A model generated the notes under the pieces. The model worked only from the letters and a program-made list of their open reading frames with translations. It was not told the origin of the DNA and made no database searches. This document shows, piece by piece, positions 1-6,167 of a stretch of DNA of 13,012 nt (position 1 is its first letter; the number at the start of each line of letters is the position of its first letter). The translations under genes and the position numbers were made by a program. Source of the DNA: Candidatus Atribacteria bacterium 4572_76 (lineage in GTDB: Bacteria > Atribacterota > Phoenicimicrobiia > Phoenicimicrobiales > Phoenicimicrobiaceae); assembly GCA_002084865.1 (NCBI GenBank), contig NBMG01000036.1, forward strand, positions 1 through 13,012. Reading direction: 5' to 3'.

Positions 1-18
1 ATGGAAGGATTAGAATAA
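1..18 (+). CDS. Possible C-terminal end of an upstream gene (nadA?)
   Basis: The first six codons read MEGLE-stop, and the TAA is followed without a gap by the nadB ATG. A gene directly upstream and co-transcribed with nadB would look like this, and in bacterial NAD operons that gene is often nadA (quinolinate synthase). Five codons are far too few to identify a product, so both the CDS and its identity are inference from context. The next bases upstream would settle it. Confidence 0.28.
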   Translation: MEGLE

Positions 19-1626
19 ATGTACCCACGTTATTTGATTAATTTTGACCTGTCCAAAATTAAAAAAATTTATACGGATTTTTTGATTGTGGGCTCGGGAA
101 TCGCCGGCTTATATACTTCACTCAAAATTTGCGATAAAGGGGAAGTTATTCTTCTTACTAAAAGTAAATTAAAAGAAGGCAGCACGGAACATGCTCAGGG
201 AGGTATAGCCGTAGCTTTAGGAGATAAGGATTCACCCCACTTACATATGGAAGATACCCTAAAAGCCGGGGCAAATTTTTGCGACCCTGAAGCGGTAGAA
301 GTTTTAGTAACAGAGGGGCCGAAATGTGTTGAAGAACTAATAGAATTGGGAACCAAATTTGACAAAATAGAAGGAAAATATAAAACTGCTTTAGAAGCAG
401 CCCACCAAAGACCCCGGATCTTACGTGCCCGGGGTGATGCCACCGGAGCAGAAATCGAGGAGTCTCTTTCTCAAAAAGTAATTAATGAAAATAAAATAAA
501 AATCAAAGAGAATATTTTAGTAATAGATATTTTAACCGAGCATACTGTTTGTTGCGGACTGCTTGCCTTAGATAGCAATACTAATGAGATTATCGCCTAT
601 TTAGCAAGAACAACTATTTTGGCCAGCGGCGGAGCGGGGCAGCTTTTTTCCAATACCACTAATCCTGATGTAGCCACAGGAGATGGTATTGCTCTGGCTT
701 ATAGGGGAGGAGCAAAAGTAACGGATTTAGAATTTATTCAATTCCATCCTACTGCCCTCTATCACCAGGGAAGTCCTAAGTTTCTTATTTCTGAAGCGGT
801 TCGCGGTGAAGGTGGTATTTTAAAAAATATTAAAGGCGAGTCCTTTATGTCCTCCTATCATCCTCAAGCTGAATTAGCTCCCAGAGATATAGTTGCCCGG
901 GCAATTACTGACCAAATGAGAAAAACTAAAAGTGATTATGTTTATTTAGATGCTACCAAAATAAAAGATAAATTTTCCCAACGCTTCCCTACTATTTATA
1001 AAAACTGTATTACGCTGGGTATTAACCCTGAAAAAGAATATATCCCGGTAGCCCCGGCAGCCCATTATACTATAGGAGGTATAAGAACCGATACCTGGGG
1101 ACAAACTAATTTAACCAATCTTTATGCCTGTGGAGAATGCACTTCAACGGGAGTGCATGGAGCCAATCGTTTAGCCAGCAATTCGCTTTTAGAGGGACTG
1201 GTTTTTGGTAATAGAATAACCCAGAAAATTAAAGAAAATAAATCGCTTTTTTCTCAAAAAATAGACAAGGAAATAAATATTTCTTATAATATTCCACGAG
1301 AAAATATTCGGGGATTCGACCCGAAACAAATAAAAAAGGAACTACAAAAACTTATGTGGGATAAAGTGGGAATCACTCGAAATTCCTCTGATTTGAAGAA
1401 AGCACTACAGAAAATTAACGAATGGAAATTTATATTTAAATCAAAACTTAAAACTACTGAGGACTTTGAATTGGCTAATCTTATTATCTTAGCTGACCTA
1501 ATTACTAATTCAGCTTTACAGCGTGAAGAAAGCCGGGGAGCACATTACCGTGAAGATTTTCCCGATAGAGATGATGTAAACTGGAAGAAACATATAGAAA
1601 CATATTGTATACTAGCGAATAGTTAA
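19..1626 (+). CDS. nadB: L-aspartate oxidase
   Basis: This flavoenzyme oxidises L-aspartate to iminoaspartate, the first step of de novo NAD synthesis; NadA then makes quinolinate from it. The 535-residue length is normal. Visible are the FAD-binding dinucleotide motif GSGIAG (residues 25-30), the H-Q-R-P-R segment near residue 130, the fumarate reductase/succinate dehydrogenase-family signature around LEFIQFHPTALY, SEAVRGEGG, the APRDIVARAI arginine block, PAAHYTIGGI, and the flavin-binding GANRLASNSLLEG stretch. A helical C-terminal domain follows. The AAGGA ahead of the ATG is a reasonable ribosome binding site. The soluble enzyme can use fumarate as electron acceptor without oxygen, which fits an anaerobe. 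The last few codons (ILANS, about 1608 onward) already belong to a heptamer repeat array, so the natural C-terminus has been replaced or trimmed. nadC follows on the same strand after a 479-bp repeat-filled gap. Identification is secure. Confidence 0.97.
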   Translation: MYPRYLINFDLSKIKKIYTDFLIVGSGIAGLYTSLKICDKGEVILLTKSKLKEGSTEHAQGGIAVALGDKDSPHLHMEDTLKAGANFCDPEAVEVLVTEGPKCVEELIELGTKFDKIEGKYKTALEAAHQRPRILRARGDATGAEIEESLSQKVINENKIKIKENILVIDILTEHTVCCGLLALDSNTNEIIAYLARTTILASGGAGQLFSNTTNPDVATGDGIALAYRGGAKVTDLEFIQFHPTALYHQGSPKFLISEAVRGEGGILKNIKGESFMSSYHPQAELAPRDIVARAITDQMRKTKSDYVYLDATKIKDKFSQRFPTIYKNCITLGINPEKEYIPVAPAAHYTIGGIRTDTWGQTNLTNLYACGECTSTGVHGANRLASNSLLEGLVFGNRITQKIKENKSLFSQKIDKEINISYNIPRENIRGFDPKQIKKELQKLMWDKVGITRNSSDLKKALQKINEWKFIFKSKLKTTEDFELANLIILADLITNSALQREESRGAHYREDFPDRDDVNWKKHIETYCILANS

Positions 1627-1691
1627 GAACGAAAAATGAAAAGCGCAAAACTAAATTCGTATCTTGTATCTCGTGAATAGTATCTCGTTAA
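1608..1691. repeat. Degenerate heptamer array at the nadB 3' end
   Basis: Twelve consecutive 7-base words run in register from inside the last codons of nadB into the spacer. Examples are GCGAATA (1615), ACGAAAA (1629), ATGAAAA (1636), TCGTATC (1657), TTGTATC (1664) and TAGTATC (1678). The words differ but share positions, so this is a decayed or intrinsically variable tandem repeat. It contributes the nadB stop codon. Confidence 0.75.
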
Positions 1692-1707
1692 GGAAAAAGA
1701 ATTCAGG

Positions 1708-1742
1708 ACCCTTATTCGTATTGCGTATTGCACGAAGAGGAA
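1708..1742. repeat. Short heptamer array
   Basis: The words TTCGTAT (1715), TGCGTAT (1722) and TGCACGA (1729) continue the same 7-nt style. The flanking pieces ATTCAGGA (near 1701) and GGAGTCAG (1746-1753) belong to the same vocabulary. The latter recurs in reverse complement near 10957-10967 as part of ATTCTGACTCC. Confidence 0.6.
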
Positions 1743-1792
1743 GAAGGAGTCAGAATAAATTTGTATCGCGTGAAGAAAATTAGGATTCAGAG

Positions 1793-1851
1793 GTAGGGGC
1801 ACGATGCATCGTGCCCCCAATAAAGACGGGCTGAATAAATTCGACCCCTAC
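1793..1851. repeat. Palindromic intergenic element with GTAGGGG/CCCCTAC ends
   Basis: A perfect 22-nt palindrome occupies 1796-1817 (arms GGGGCACGATG and CATCGTGCCCC). It is nested in a larger unit that begins GTAGGGG (1793) and ends CCCCTAC (about 1845-1851), so the outer ends can also pair. A second, imperfect palindrome (GGGCTGAATAAATTC then CCCC) fills the right half. No gene, target-site duplication or transposase is visible. This is a REP-like or non-autonomous element by form only. Confidence 0.65.
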
Positions 1852-1872
1852 ACCATATTTGTGGAAATAACA

Positions 1873-2040
1873 TAAAACACAATAAACTGCAAATCAAAAA
1901 CTAATGACTGAAAACTTTTATTAATCATAGCGACTATTCAATAACTACTAATTTAATTGGTTAATTAGTAGATTGGTAGATTTTAAAGTTTTGAGTTTTT
2001 GAATTATAATTTTTAGCTTTTCGTTTTAACTTTTTAGTTT
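1873..2040. repeat. AT-rich heptamer-periodic spacer between nadB and nadC
   Basis: The clearest part, 1985-2040, is eight in-register 7-mers including AAAGTTT, TGAGTTT, TTCGTTT and TTAGTTT. The left part (from about 1885) reads as weaker 7-nt words such as AATCAAA, AACTAAT and GACTGAA. No promoter, coding frame or RNA structure of note was found here. Confidence 0.55.
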
Positions 2041-2062
2041 AATTGGGATAAGTATTTTTCAA

Positions 2063-2104
2063 TTCTAATACTATACACTAAACGCTATACGCTATACGCT
2101 AACA
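2063..2104. repeat. Heptamer array abutting the nadC start
   Basis: Six in-register words include ACTATAC (2070), ACTAAAC (2077), GCTATAC (2084 and 2091) and GCTAACA (2098). The array stops one base before the nadC ATG and occupies the place where a Shine-Dalgarno sequence would be expected. Confidence 0.75.
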
Positions 2105-2105
2105 G

Positions 2106-3071
2106 ATGGGTTTTTCAATAAAAGAAAATATCTTAATAGATAAAATAATAGAACGGGCTTTATTAGAAGATATTGGAACCGGAGATATTACCAGCGAATC
2201 AATTATTCCTTCTAATTTGAAAGCCAAAGGAATAATTAAATCCTCTGAGGAGGGTGTAGTTGCCGGTTTAGATGTTGCCTGCCTGGTATTTCAAAAATTA
2301 GACTCAGAGATTATTTTCCAAAAAAAAATTAAAGATGGGACAAAAGTTACTCGAGGTAAAGTATTAGCAGAAATTATCGGTCCTGCCCGAACTATTCTAA
2401 AAGGAGAAAGGGTTGCCTTAAATTTCCTTCAGCGAATATCCGGTATAGCCACCGTTACCTCTAAATTCTGTCAGGAAGTAAAAGATTTCCCGGTTAGAAT
2501 ATTGGATACACGTAAAACTACTCCCGGATTAAGGATATTAGAAAAATATGCTGTCCGCATGGGGGGAGGATATAATCACCGTTTCGGATTATATGATGCT
2601 GTATTGATTAAGGATAATCATATTGCAGTTGCTGGAGGGATTAAGTCAGCGGTAAATTCTGTCCGAAAACAAATCTCCCACATGACAAAAATAGAAGTGG
2701 AAGTAGAAAATTTATCCCAGCTTCAAGAAGCTTTAGAGATGGAAGTTGATATAATGTTGCTGGATAATATGGATTTAGAAACTATGAAAGAAGCAATAAA
2801 AATAGTTAAAGGTAAAGTTTTAATTGAGGCATCAGGAGGAATCACTTTAGATAATGTAAGGGAAATCGCCCAAACAGGAGTAGATTTAATTTCTATTGGT
2901 TGTCTTACCCATTCGGTAAAGTCGTTGGATATTAGTATGGAAATACTAAATAAACTTGTATCTTGTATCTTGCAACTTAAACTTATATTTATACTAACGA
3001 CTATTCACTATTCACTAACGACTAATTTACTTATTCATCTCATAAATCATCCGCAATCCCTGCAAGGTTAA
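2106..3071 (+). CDS. nadC: Nicotinate-nucleotide pyrophosphorylase (quinolinate phosphoribosyltransferase), with array-derived C-terminal tail
   Basis: The enzyme converts quinolinate and PRPP to nicotinate mononucleotide, CO2 and pyrophosphate, completing the de novo NAD branch begun by nadB. Family features include the N-terminal LLEDIGTGDITSE motif (residues 18-30), GERVALNFLQRISGIAT, the substrate-binding DTRKTTPG (134-141), KYAVRMGGGYNHRFGLYDAVLIKDNH, EVEVEN, MLLDNMD and EASGGI. The usual length is about 275-285 residues, and homologous-looking sequence ends at residue 283 (LNK, 2954). Residues 284-321 are translated from a heptamer array and then from the antisense of the coaX 3' end, so the last 45 bp overlap coaX tail to tail. 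No Shine-Dalgarno is visible before the ATG: a heptamer array ends one base upstream. The ATG is still the best start because the conserved N-terminus begins within about 15 residues. Function is secure; the tail is probably not functional. Confidence 0.95.
   Translation: MGFSIKENILIDKIIERALLEDIGTGDITSESIIPSNLKAKGIIKSSEEGVVAGLDVACLVFQKLDSEIIFQKKIKDGTKVTRGKVLAEIIGPARTILKGERVALNFLQRISGIATVTSKFCQEVKDFPVRILDTRKTTPGLRILEKYAVRMGGGYNHRFGLYDAVLIKDNHIAVAGGIKSAVNSVRKQISHMTKIEVEVENLSQLQEALEMEVDIMLLDNMDLETMKEAIKIVKGKVLIEASGGITLDNVREIAQTGVDLISIGCLTHSVKSLDISMEILNKLVSCILQLKLIFILTTIHYSLTTNLLIHLINHPQSLQG
2955..3024. repeat. Heptamer array spanning the nadC tail to the coaX end
   Basis: Ten unbroken 7-mers keep register: CTTGTAT (2955, 2962), CTTGCAA (2969), ACGACTA (2997, 3018) and TTCACTA (3004, 3011) among them. 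It begins exactly at codon 284 of nadC and stops a few bases before the coaX stop codon (3027-3029, read on the minus strand). It therefore fills the whole space between two convergent genes. Confidence 0.82.
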
Positions 3072-3794
3072 AAAAGGATTAATTTTATCGATCAGTTTAC
3101 TTTCGTTCCCCATCAATTCCGCCTGACCCCCGGTAGCTACTACTATAGAATCCTCTCCCAACTCTTTCTTAAGTCGTCTAATTAATTCATTGGTTAATCC
3201 CAAATAACCAAAGAACATTCCTGACTGCATTGCGGTAATAGTATTGCTACCTATAGAATGTTTGGGTTTTATAAATTCTATTTTGGGTAACTTAGCCGTT
3301 TTTTCAAATAAAGCTTCTGCTGAAATTTCTATTCCGGGAGTGATGGCCCCTCCCAGATAAACTCCCTCCTTGTTAACTGCACAAAATGTAGTGGCTGTTC
3401 CAAAATCTACAATTATTACCGGTCCCCCGTATAATTTATAAGCAGCAATGGCATTGACAATTCTATCTGCCCCCACTTCCTTAGGATTATCTGTCTTAAT
3501 ATGAATTTCAGTCTTTATTCCCGGTCCTACAATAATTGGAGGTACTTTAAAGTAATCCACGGACATCTTTTTTAATATCCAGGTTACCGGAGGGATAACA
3601 CAGGAAATAACTACTGATTTAATATCTGAAAAGGTTAAATTAGAATCGGAAAGCAAACTCTTAACCAACATTCCATACTCATCCTCTGTCTTATTCAGAT
3701 CGGTAGAAATTCTCCAATGGCCTAATAATTTCTCTTCTTTATATACCCCTATTACCGTATGAGTATTACCTACATCAATTACTAAAATCATCAT
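3027..3794 (-). CDS. coaX: Type III pantothenate kinase
   Basis: CoaX phosphorylates pantothenate to 4'-phosphopantothenate, the first committed step of coenzyme A synthesis. It belongs to the ASKHA fold and is unrelated to CoaA (PanK-I). Visible are the N-terminal phosphate-binding IDVGNTHTVIG (residues 6-16), the GADRIVNAIAAY segment holding the catalytic aspartate, the VDFGTATTFC motif, YLGGAITPGIEIS, and the C-terminal VATGGQAELM. At 255 residues the length is typical. A strong purine-rich ribosome site (GGGAGGGG) precedes two consecutive ATGs (3794 and 3791), either of which may be used. The S component of an ECF transporter lies 125 bp upstream on the same strand, matching uptake followed by phosphorylation. 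The 3' end meets the nadC tail convergently. Confidence 0.96.
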   Translation of the reverse strand: MMILVIDVGNTHTVIGVYKEEKLLGHWRISTDLNKTEDEYGMLVKSLLSDSNLTFSDIKSVVISCVIPPVTWILKKMSVDYFKVPPIIVGPGIKTEIHIKTDNPKEVGADRIVNAIAAYKLYGGPVIIVDFGTATTFCAVNKEGVYLGGAITPGIEISAEALFEKTAKLPKIEFIKPKHSIGSNTITAMQSGMFFGYLGLTNELIRRLKKELGEDSIVVATGGQAELMGNESKLIDKINPFLTLQGLRMIYEMNK

Positions 3795-3829
3795 ATCCCC
3801 TCCCTTGAACTATATACTCCTTTGTCATC

Positions 3830-3870
3830 CCCGCCTGTCTGCCGTGCCTGCACAGGCAGACGGAAGCGGG
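3830..3870. repeat. Nested palindromic repeat between the S-component gene and coaX
   Basis: Arms CCCGCCTGTCTGCC (3830-3843) and GGCAGACGGAAGCGGG (3855-3870) pair over 14 bp with one G-T wobble and a two-base bulge. The loop holds its own small palindrome, TGCCTG-CA-CAGGCA. It reads as a GTCATCCCCGC...AAGCGGGAA palindrome carrying a second palindrome inside it. It would fold in the transcript upstream of coaX. Confidence 0.65.
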
Positions 3871-3879
3871 AAAGTAAAT

Positions 3880-3910
3880 AGAGCAGAGGAATATTCAATC
3901 CCCCTGCTCT
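3880..3910 (-). terminator. Possible terminator after the S-component gene
   Basis: AGAGCAGAGG (3880-3889) and CCCCTGCTCT (3901-3910) form a 10-bp stem with one mismatch, 10 bp past the S-component stop codon. In the minus direction the stem is followed by AUUUACUUU, a broken U-tract. In the plus direction it is followed by a run of five T. It could attenuate rather than stop transcription into coaX. Confidence 0.42.
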
Positions 3911-3919
3911 ATAATTTTT

Positions 3920-4447
3920 CTAATAACCGGCTCTTTTTAAAGCTTTAACTAATATAAATATTAGTAATATTGCAACTACCACTTCCGGGGTGCCATGCAC
4001 TACTGCAATAGTGGCACTTACTTTTACCGGAAGATATCCCCTTAAGGTAGCCAATCCCAATACTCCGATAGTGTTGGTAAGAGTTCCTACGGCCGCTGCA
4101 ATAGCACTGTTCTTCCAGAGATATTTATAAGAATAATAAGCTGTTACTCCGATAAATATTCTGGGTAAAATGGCAATTAGCGGGTCGGCAAATATGGGGT
4201 TAGTGGCATTTAAAAAACTGTAAACTCCGAAGATTAATCCTACTAATGCACCTACTATCGGACCTTCGAGTACCCCTCCTAAAATGGCGGGAATGTGCAT
4301 GATGGTAGCATGACCGGCTGGAGTTGGAACGGGGATAAACCCCAACCTGGTTACTCCTAAGATGATAGCAATTGCCCCCAGCATACCGGATATAGCCAGC
4401 TGCCGGGTAGTAATCTTAAATCCTGATAAAGCAGAATCTCTATTCAT
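3920..4447 (-). CDS. ECF transporter S component, probably pantothenate-specific (PanT-like)
   Basis: A 175-residue membrane protein with about six hydrophobic segments, beginning QLAISGMLGAIAIILGV and ending in a long helix before KALKRAGY. The segments GHATIMHIPAILGGVLEGP and NPIFADPLIAILPR are typical of small ECF (energy-coupling factor) substrate-binding subunits, which work with a shared EcfA-EcfA'-EcfT module; none of these is in the window. Adjacency to coaX supports pantothenate as substrate, but this is inference from context. The start is set at ATG 4447: GGAGG sits 8 nt upstream. A GTG nine bases further up (4456) is in frame but is part of the Shine-Dalgarno GGAGGTG itself, so it is unlikely to initiate. 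A promoter and a folded leader precede the gene. Other vitamins cannot be excluded. Confidence 0.82.
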   Translation of the reverse strand: MNRDSALSGFKITTRQLAISGMLGAIAIILGVTRLGFIPVPTPAGHATIMHIPAILGGVLEGPIVGALVGLIFGVYSFLNATNPIFADPLIAILPRIFIGVTAYYSYKYLWKNSAIAAAVGTLTNTIGVLGLATLRGYLPVKVSATIAVVHGTPEVVVAILLIFILVKALKRAGY

Positions 4448-4571
4448 TTTTTTCACCTCCGTTCTAGTTCCGTCGTAAGATACCAGACGAAATACTATTA
4501 ATTTTATCTACTCCTGGTCTTGTTCTTATGCAAGATACAAGCTTTCGGGTAAAGGCTTATCCTTTACGCCC
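4448..4571 (-). promoter_or_regulatory. Structured 5' leader of the S-component gene (riboswitch candidate)
   Basis: Reading the minus strand from the predicted transcription start, three helices can be drawn. Hairpin 1 (4547-4571) pairs GGGCGTAAAGG with CCTTTACCC around ATAAG. Hairpin 2 (about 4519-4541) pairs CTTGT and TCTT with AAGA and ACAAG around GCAT. A third helix pairs ACCAG (4514-4518) with CTGGT near 4484, competing with CGTC/GACG close to the ribosome site. I do not recognise a known riboswitch class here. Hairpin 2 also resembles heptamer-repeat words, so it may be repeat-derived. Confidence 0.35.
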
Positions 4572-4573
4572 AC

Positions 4574-4602
4574 AGTTTAAGCTACTTTAATAAATATGTC
4601 AA
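4574..4602 (-). promoter_or_regulatory. Sigma-70-type promoter for the S-component gene
   Basis: The minus strand reads TTGACA (4602-4597), a 17-nt spacer and TAAACT (4579-4574). The -35 is perfect and the -10 matches 4 of 6. Transcription would start near 4567, giving a leader of about 120 nt. Confidence 0.6.
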
Positions 4603-4610
4603 GCTAATTT

Positions 4611-4639
4611 TCGTATCGCGTATTGCGTATTGCGTGAAG
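4611..4639. repeat. Short heptamer array
   Basis: CGTATCG (4612), CGTATTG (4619 and 4626) and CGTGAAG (4633) are consecutive 7-mers. They lie about 10 bp upstream of the -35 box of the S-component promoter. Confidence 0.7.
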
Positions 4640-4716
4640 AGAAGGAAAAGACTCAGGGAAAAAATAAGATAGAAAAAACAAAAGCGACAACCATTCTTTT
4701 CCTTGCCTGACTACCC

Positions 4717-4746
4717 CACTAAAGTTTACACCAACTTTAGTGTCAA
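4717..4746 (-). promoter_or_regulatory. Promoter overlapped by a perfect inverted repeat (possible operator)
   Basis: CACTAAAGTT (4717-4726) and AACTTTAGTG (4733-4742) are a perfect 10-bp dyad around a 6-nt centre. On the minus strand a TTGACA (4746-4741), a 17-nt spacer and TTTAGT (4723-4718) overlap it exactly. That is the geometry of a repressor-controlled promoter feeding the S-component gene about 270 bp downstream. On the plus strand the same dyad followed by TCAATTTTT could instead be a weak terminator, but no plus-strand gene ends here. The rest of the 4640-4836 spacer is AT-rich and shows nothing else. Confidence 0.42.
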
Positions 4747-4836
4747 TTTTTATTAATTTTTCATTAACTATAAAAATTATCCTTATAATTTACTTGTACT
4801 AATTTCGAGCAGTGTTTATACACTTAACTTAAAAAA

Positions 4837-6165
4837 TTACAGATTTATCTGATATTCTTTTATTTTATTCTGCAAGCTTCTGCGGCTTATTCCTAAAATC
4901 TCTGCAGTTTTAGTACGATTCCCCTTATTTTGGATTAAATATTTAATAATTAATTCTTTTTCTACTTCTTTCAAAGTCCCCTTTTTTTCAATATATGTTT
5001 CTTTACTTATAAAATTGAAATATTTTTCATCGATTATTTCGTTTTTTGCCATAATCATACTTCGTTCAATAACATTTTCCAGCTCTCTTATATTGCCGGG
5101 ATAATCATAATCCAGCAGTAATTCCATGGCTTTTACAGAAACTTTTTTCACTTTCTTATTTAATATTTTATTATATTTAGCGATAAGATGCTCCACAATT
5201 AAAGGTATATCCTCTTTCCTTTCCCTTAAAGGAGGAACATCTACATTAAAGACATTTAATCGATAAAATAAATCCTCTCTAAACCTTCTTTCTTCTACTT
5301 CTTTTTTTAAATCTTTATTGGTAGCTGATAATATTCTTACATCAACTTTAATACTCCTTGAGCTTCCTACCCTTTCAAACTCCCTTTCCTGTAAAACTCT
5401 AAGTAATTTTGTTTGGATAGCAGGGTCTATCTCTCCTATTTCGTCTAAAAAAATAGTACCACCATTTGCCATTTCAAAACGACCTATCCTCCTGGCAATT
5501 GCTCCGGTAAAAGAACCTTTTTCATGTCCAAAGAGTTCGCTCTCCAGGAGATTGGAAGAAAATGCTACACAATTTACCACTACAAATGGGCCATTTTTAC
5601 GCAGACTGTTTTTATGTATTGCTCGGGCTATTAATTCTTTCCCGGTACCACTTTCACCGGTAATGAGCACAGTAGCAATAGTAGGAGATACGTTTTTCAC
5701 CATTTCCAAAACTTTATTTATGGAATTACTCTTTCCGATAATTTCGTCAAAGTTGAACCTCTTCTCTTCTTCCTCTCGATAGTAGATGTTTTCCACTTCT
5801 AATTCATATTGCTTAATTGCTCTTTTAATTATAATTTTTAGTTCTTCAATATCGAAAGGTTTTATCAAATAATCCAAAGCCCCTAATTTCATTGCTTCCA
5901 CAGCTTCAGGAATACTCCCATAAGCAGACATCATAATAACCGGTAGATTTAAATCATTTTCCCTTATCTTTTTTAAGGTTTCTATACCGTTTAAACCGGG
6001 CATTTTAAGGTCTAATAATACCAAACTGTAATTTTCTTCCTCTAATCTCTTTAGCGCCTCTAAACCATTATTAGCCTCTTTAACTATAAACCCCTCCGGA
6101 GATAATACCCGGGTTAGCATTTTCCTGATGTTTTGTTCATCGTCGATTACTAATATTTTTCGCAA
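4837..6165 (-). CDS. NtrC-family sigma-54-dependent response regulator (ZraR/AtoC-like)
   Basis: A 442-residue cytoplasmic transcription activator in three domains. The receiver (1-120) has acidic pocket D8-D9, phosphoacceptor D52, S80 and K102. The AAA+ domain (about 140-380) has Walker A GESGTGKE (170-177), the sigma-54-contacting loop as GSFTGA (217-222, a known variant of GAFTGA), Walker B GGTIFLDEIGE and the PPLRERKEDIP segment. The C-terminal Fis-type helix-turn-helix has GNRTKTAEILGISRRSLQNKIKEY. The start is TTG at 6165, chosen because GGAGGG lies 8 nt upstream and the receiver begins at once. That ribosome site is formed by the last codons of the kinase gene, whose stop lies two bases before the TTG, so translation of the pair is likely coupled. 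The kinase is the obvious phosphodonor. A sigma-54 promoter at 9840-9854 is a probable target. Confidence 0.95.
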   Translation of the reverse strand: MRKILVIDDEQNIRKMLTRVLSPEGFIVKEANNGLEALKRLEEENYSLVLLDLKMPGLNGIETLKKIRENDLNLPVIMMSAYGSIPEAVEAMKLGALDYLIKPFDIEELKIIIKRAIKQYELEVENIYYREEEEKRFNFDEIIGKSNSINKVLEMVKNVSPTIATVLITGESGTGKELIARAIHKNSLRKNGPFVVVNCVAFSSNLLESELFGHEKGSFTGAIARRIGRFEMANGGTIFLDEIGEIDPAIQTKLLRVLQEREFERVGSSRSIKVDVRILSATNKDLKKEVEERRFREDLFYRLNVFNVDVPPLRERKEDIPLIVEHLIAKYNKILNKKVKKVSVKAMELLLDYDYPGNIRELENVIERSMIMAKNEIIDEKYFNFISKETYIEKKGTLKEVEKELIIKYLIQNKGNRTKTAEILGISRRSLQNKIKEYQINL

Positions 6166-6167
6166 AA

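Noticed and set aside
195..443. Minus-strand open frame of 82 codons inside nadB
   Set aside because: It is antisense to strongly conserved nadB codons and is explained by codon bias in the real gene.
1623..1820. Minus-strand open frame of 65 codons in the nadB-nadC gap
   Set aside because: It lies entirely in heptamer arrays and a palindrome, has repeat-like low-complexity sequence, and has no ribosome site.
3025..3071. NadC C-terminal tail as a functional extra domain
   Set aside because: It is low-complexity array translation followed by antisense coaX codons, with no domain-like pattern.
4448..4456. GTG at 4456 as the start of the S-component gene
   Set aside because: It is in frame but lies inside the Shine-Dalgarno GGAGGTG; the ATG at 4447 has the proper 8-nt spacing.
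4717..4742. Plus-strand intrinsic terminator
   Set aside because: The stem is AT-rich, T residues are offset, and no plus-strand gene ends nearby; an operator or promoter reading fits better, though not proven.
5318..5782. Plus-strand open frame of 154 codons inside the regulator gene
   Set aside because: Antisense to the conserved AAA+ domain (Walker A and GSFTGA region), with no domain or ribosome site of its own.
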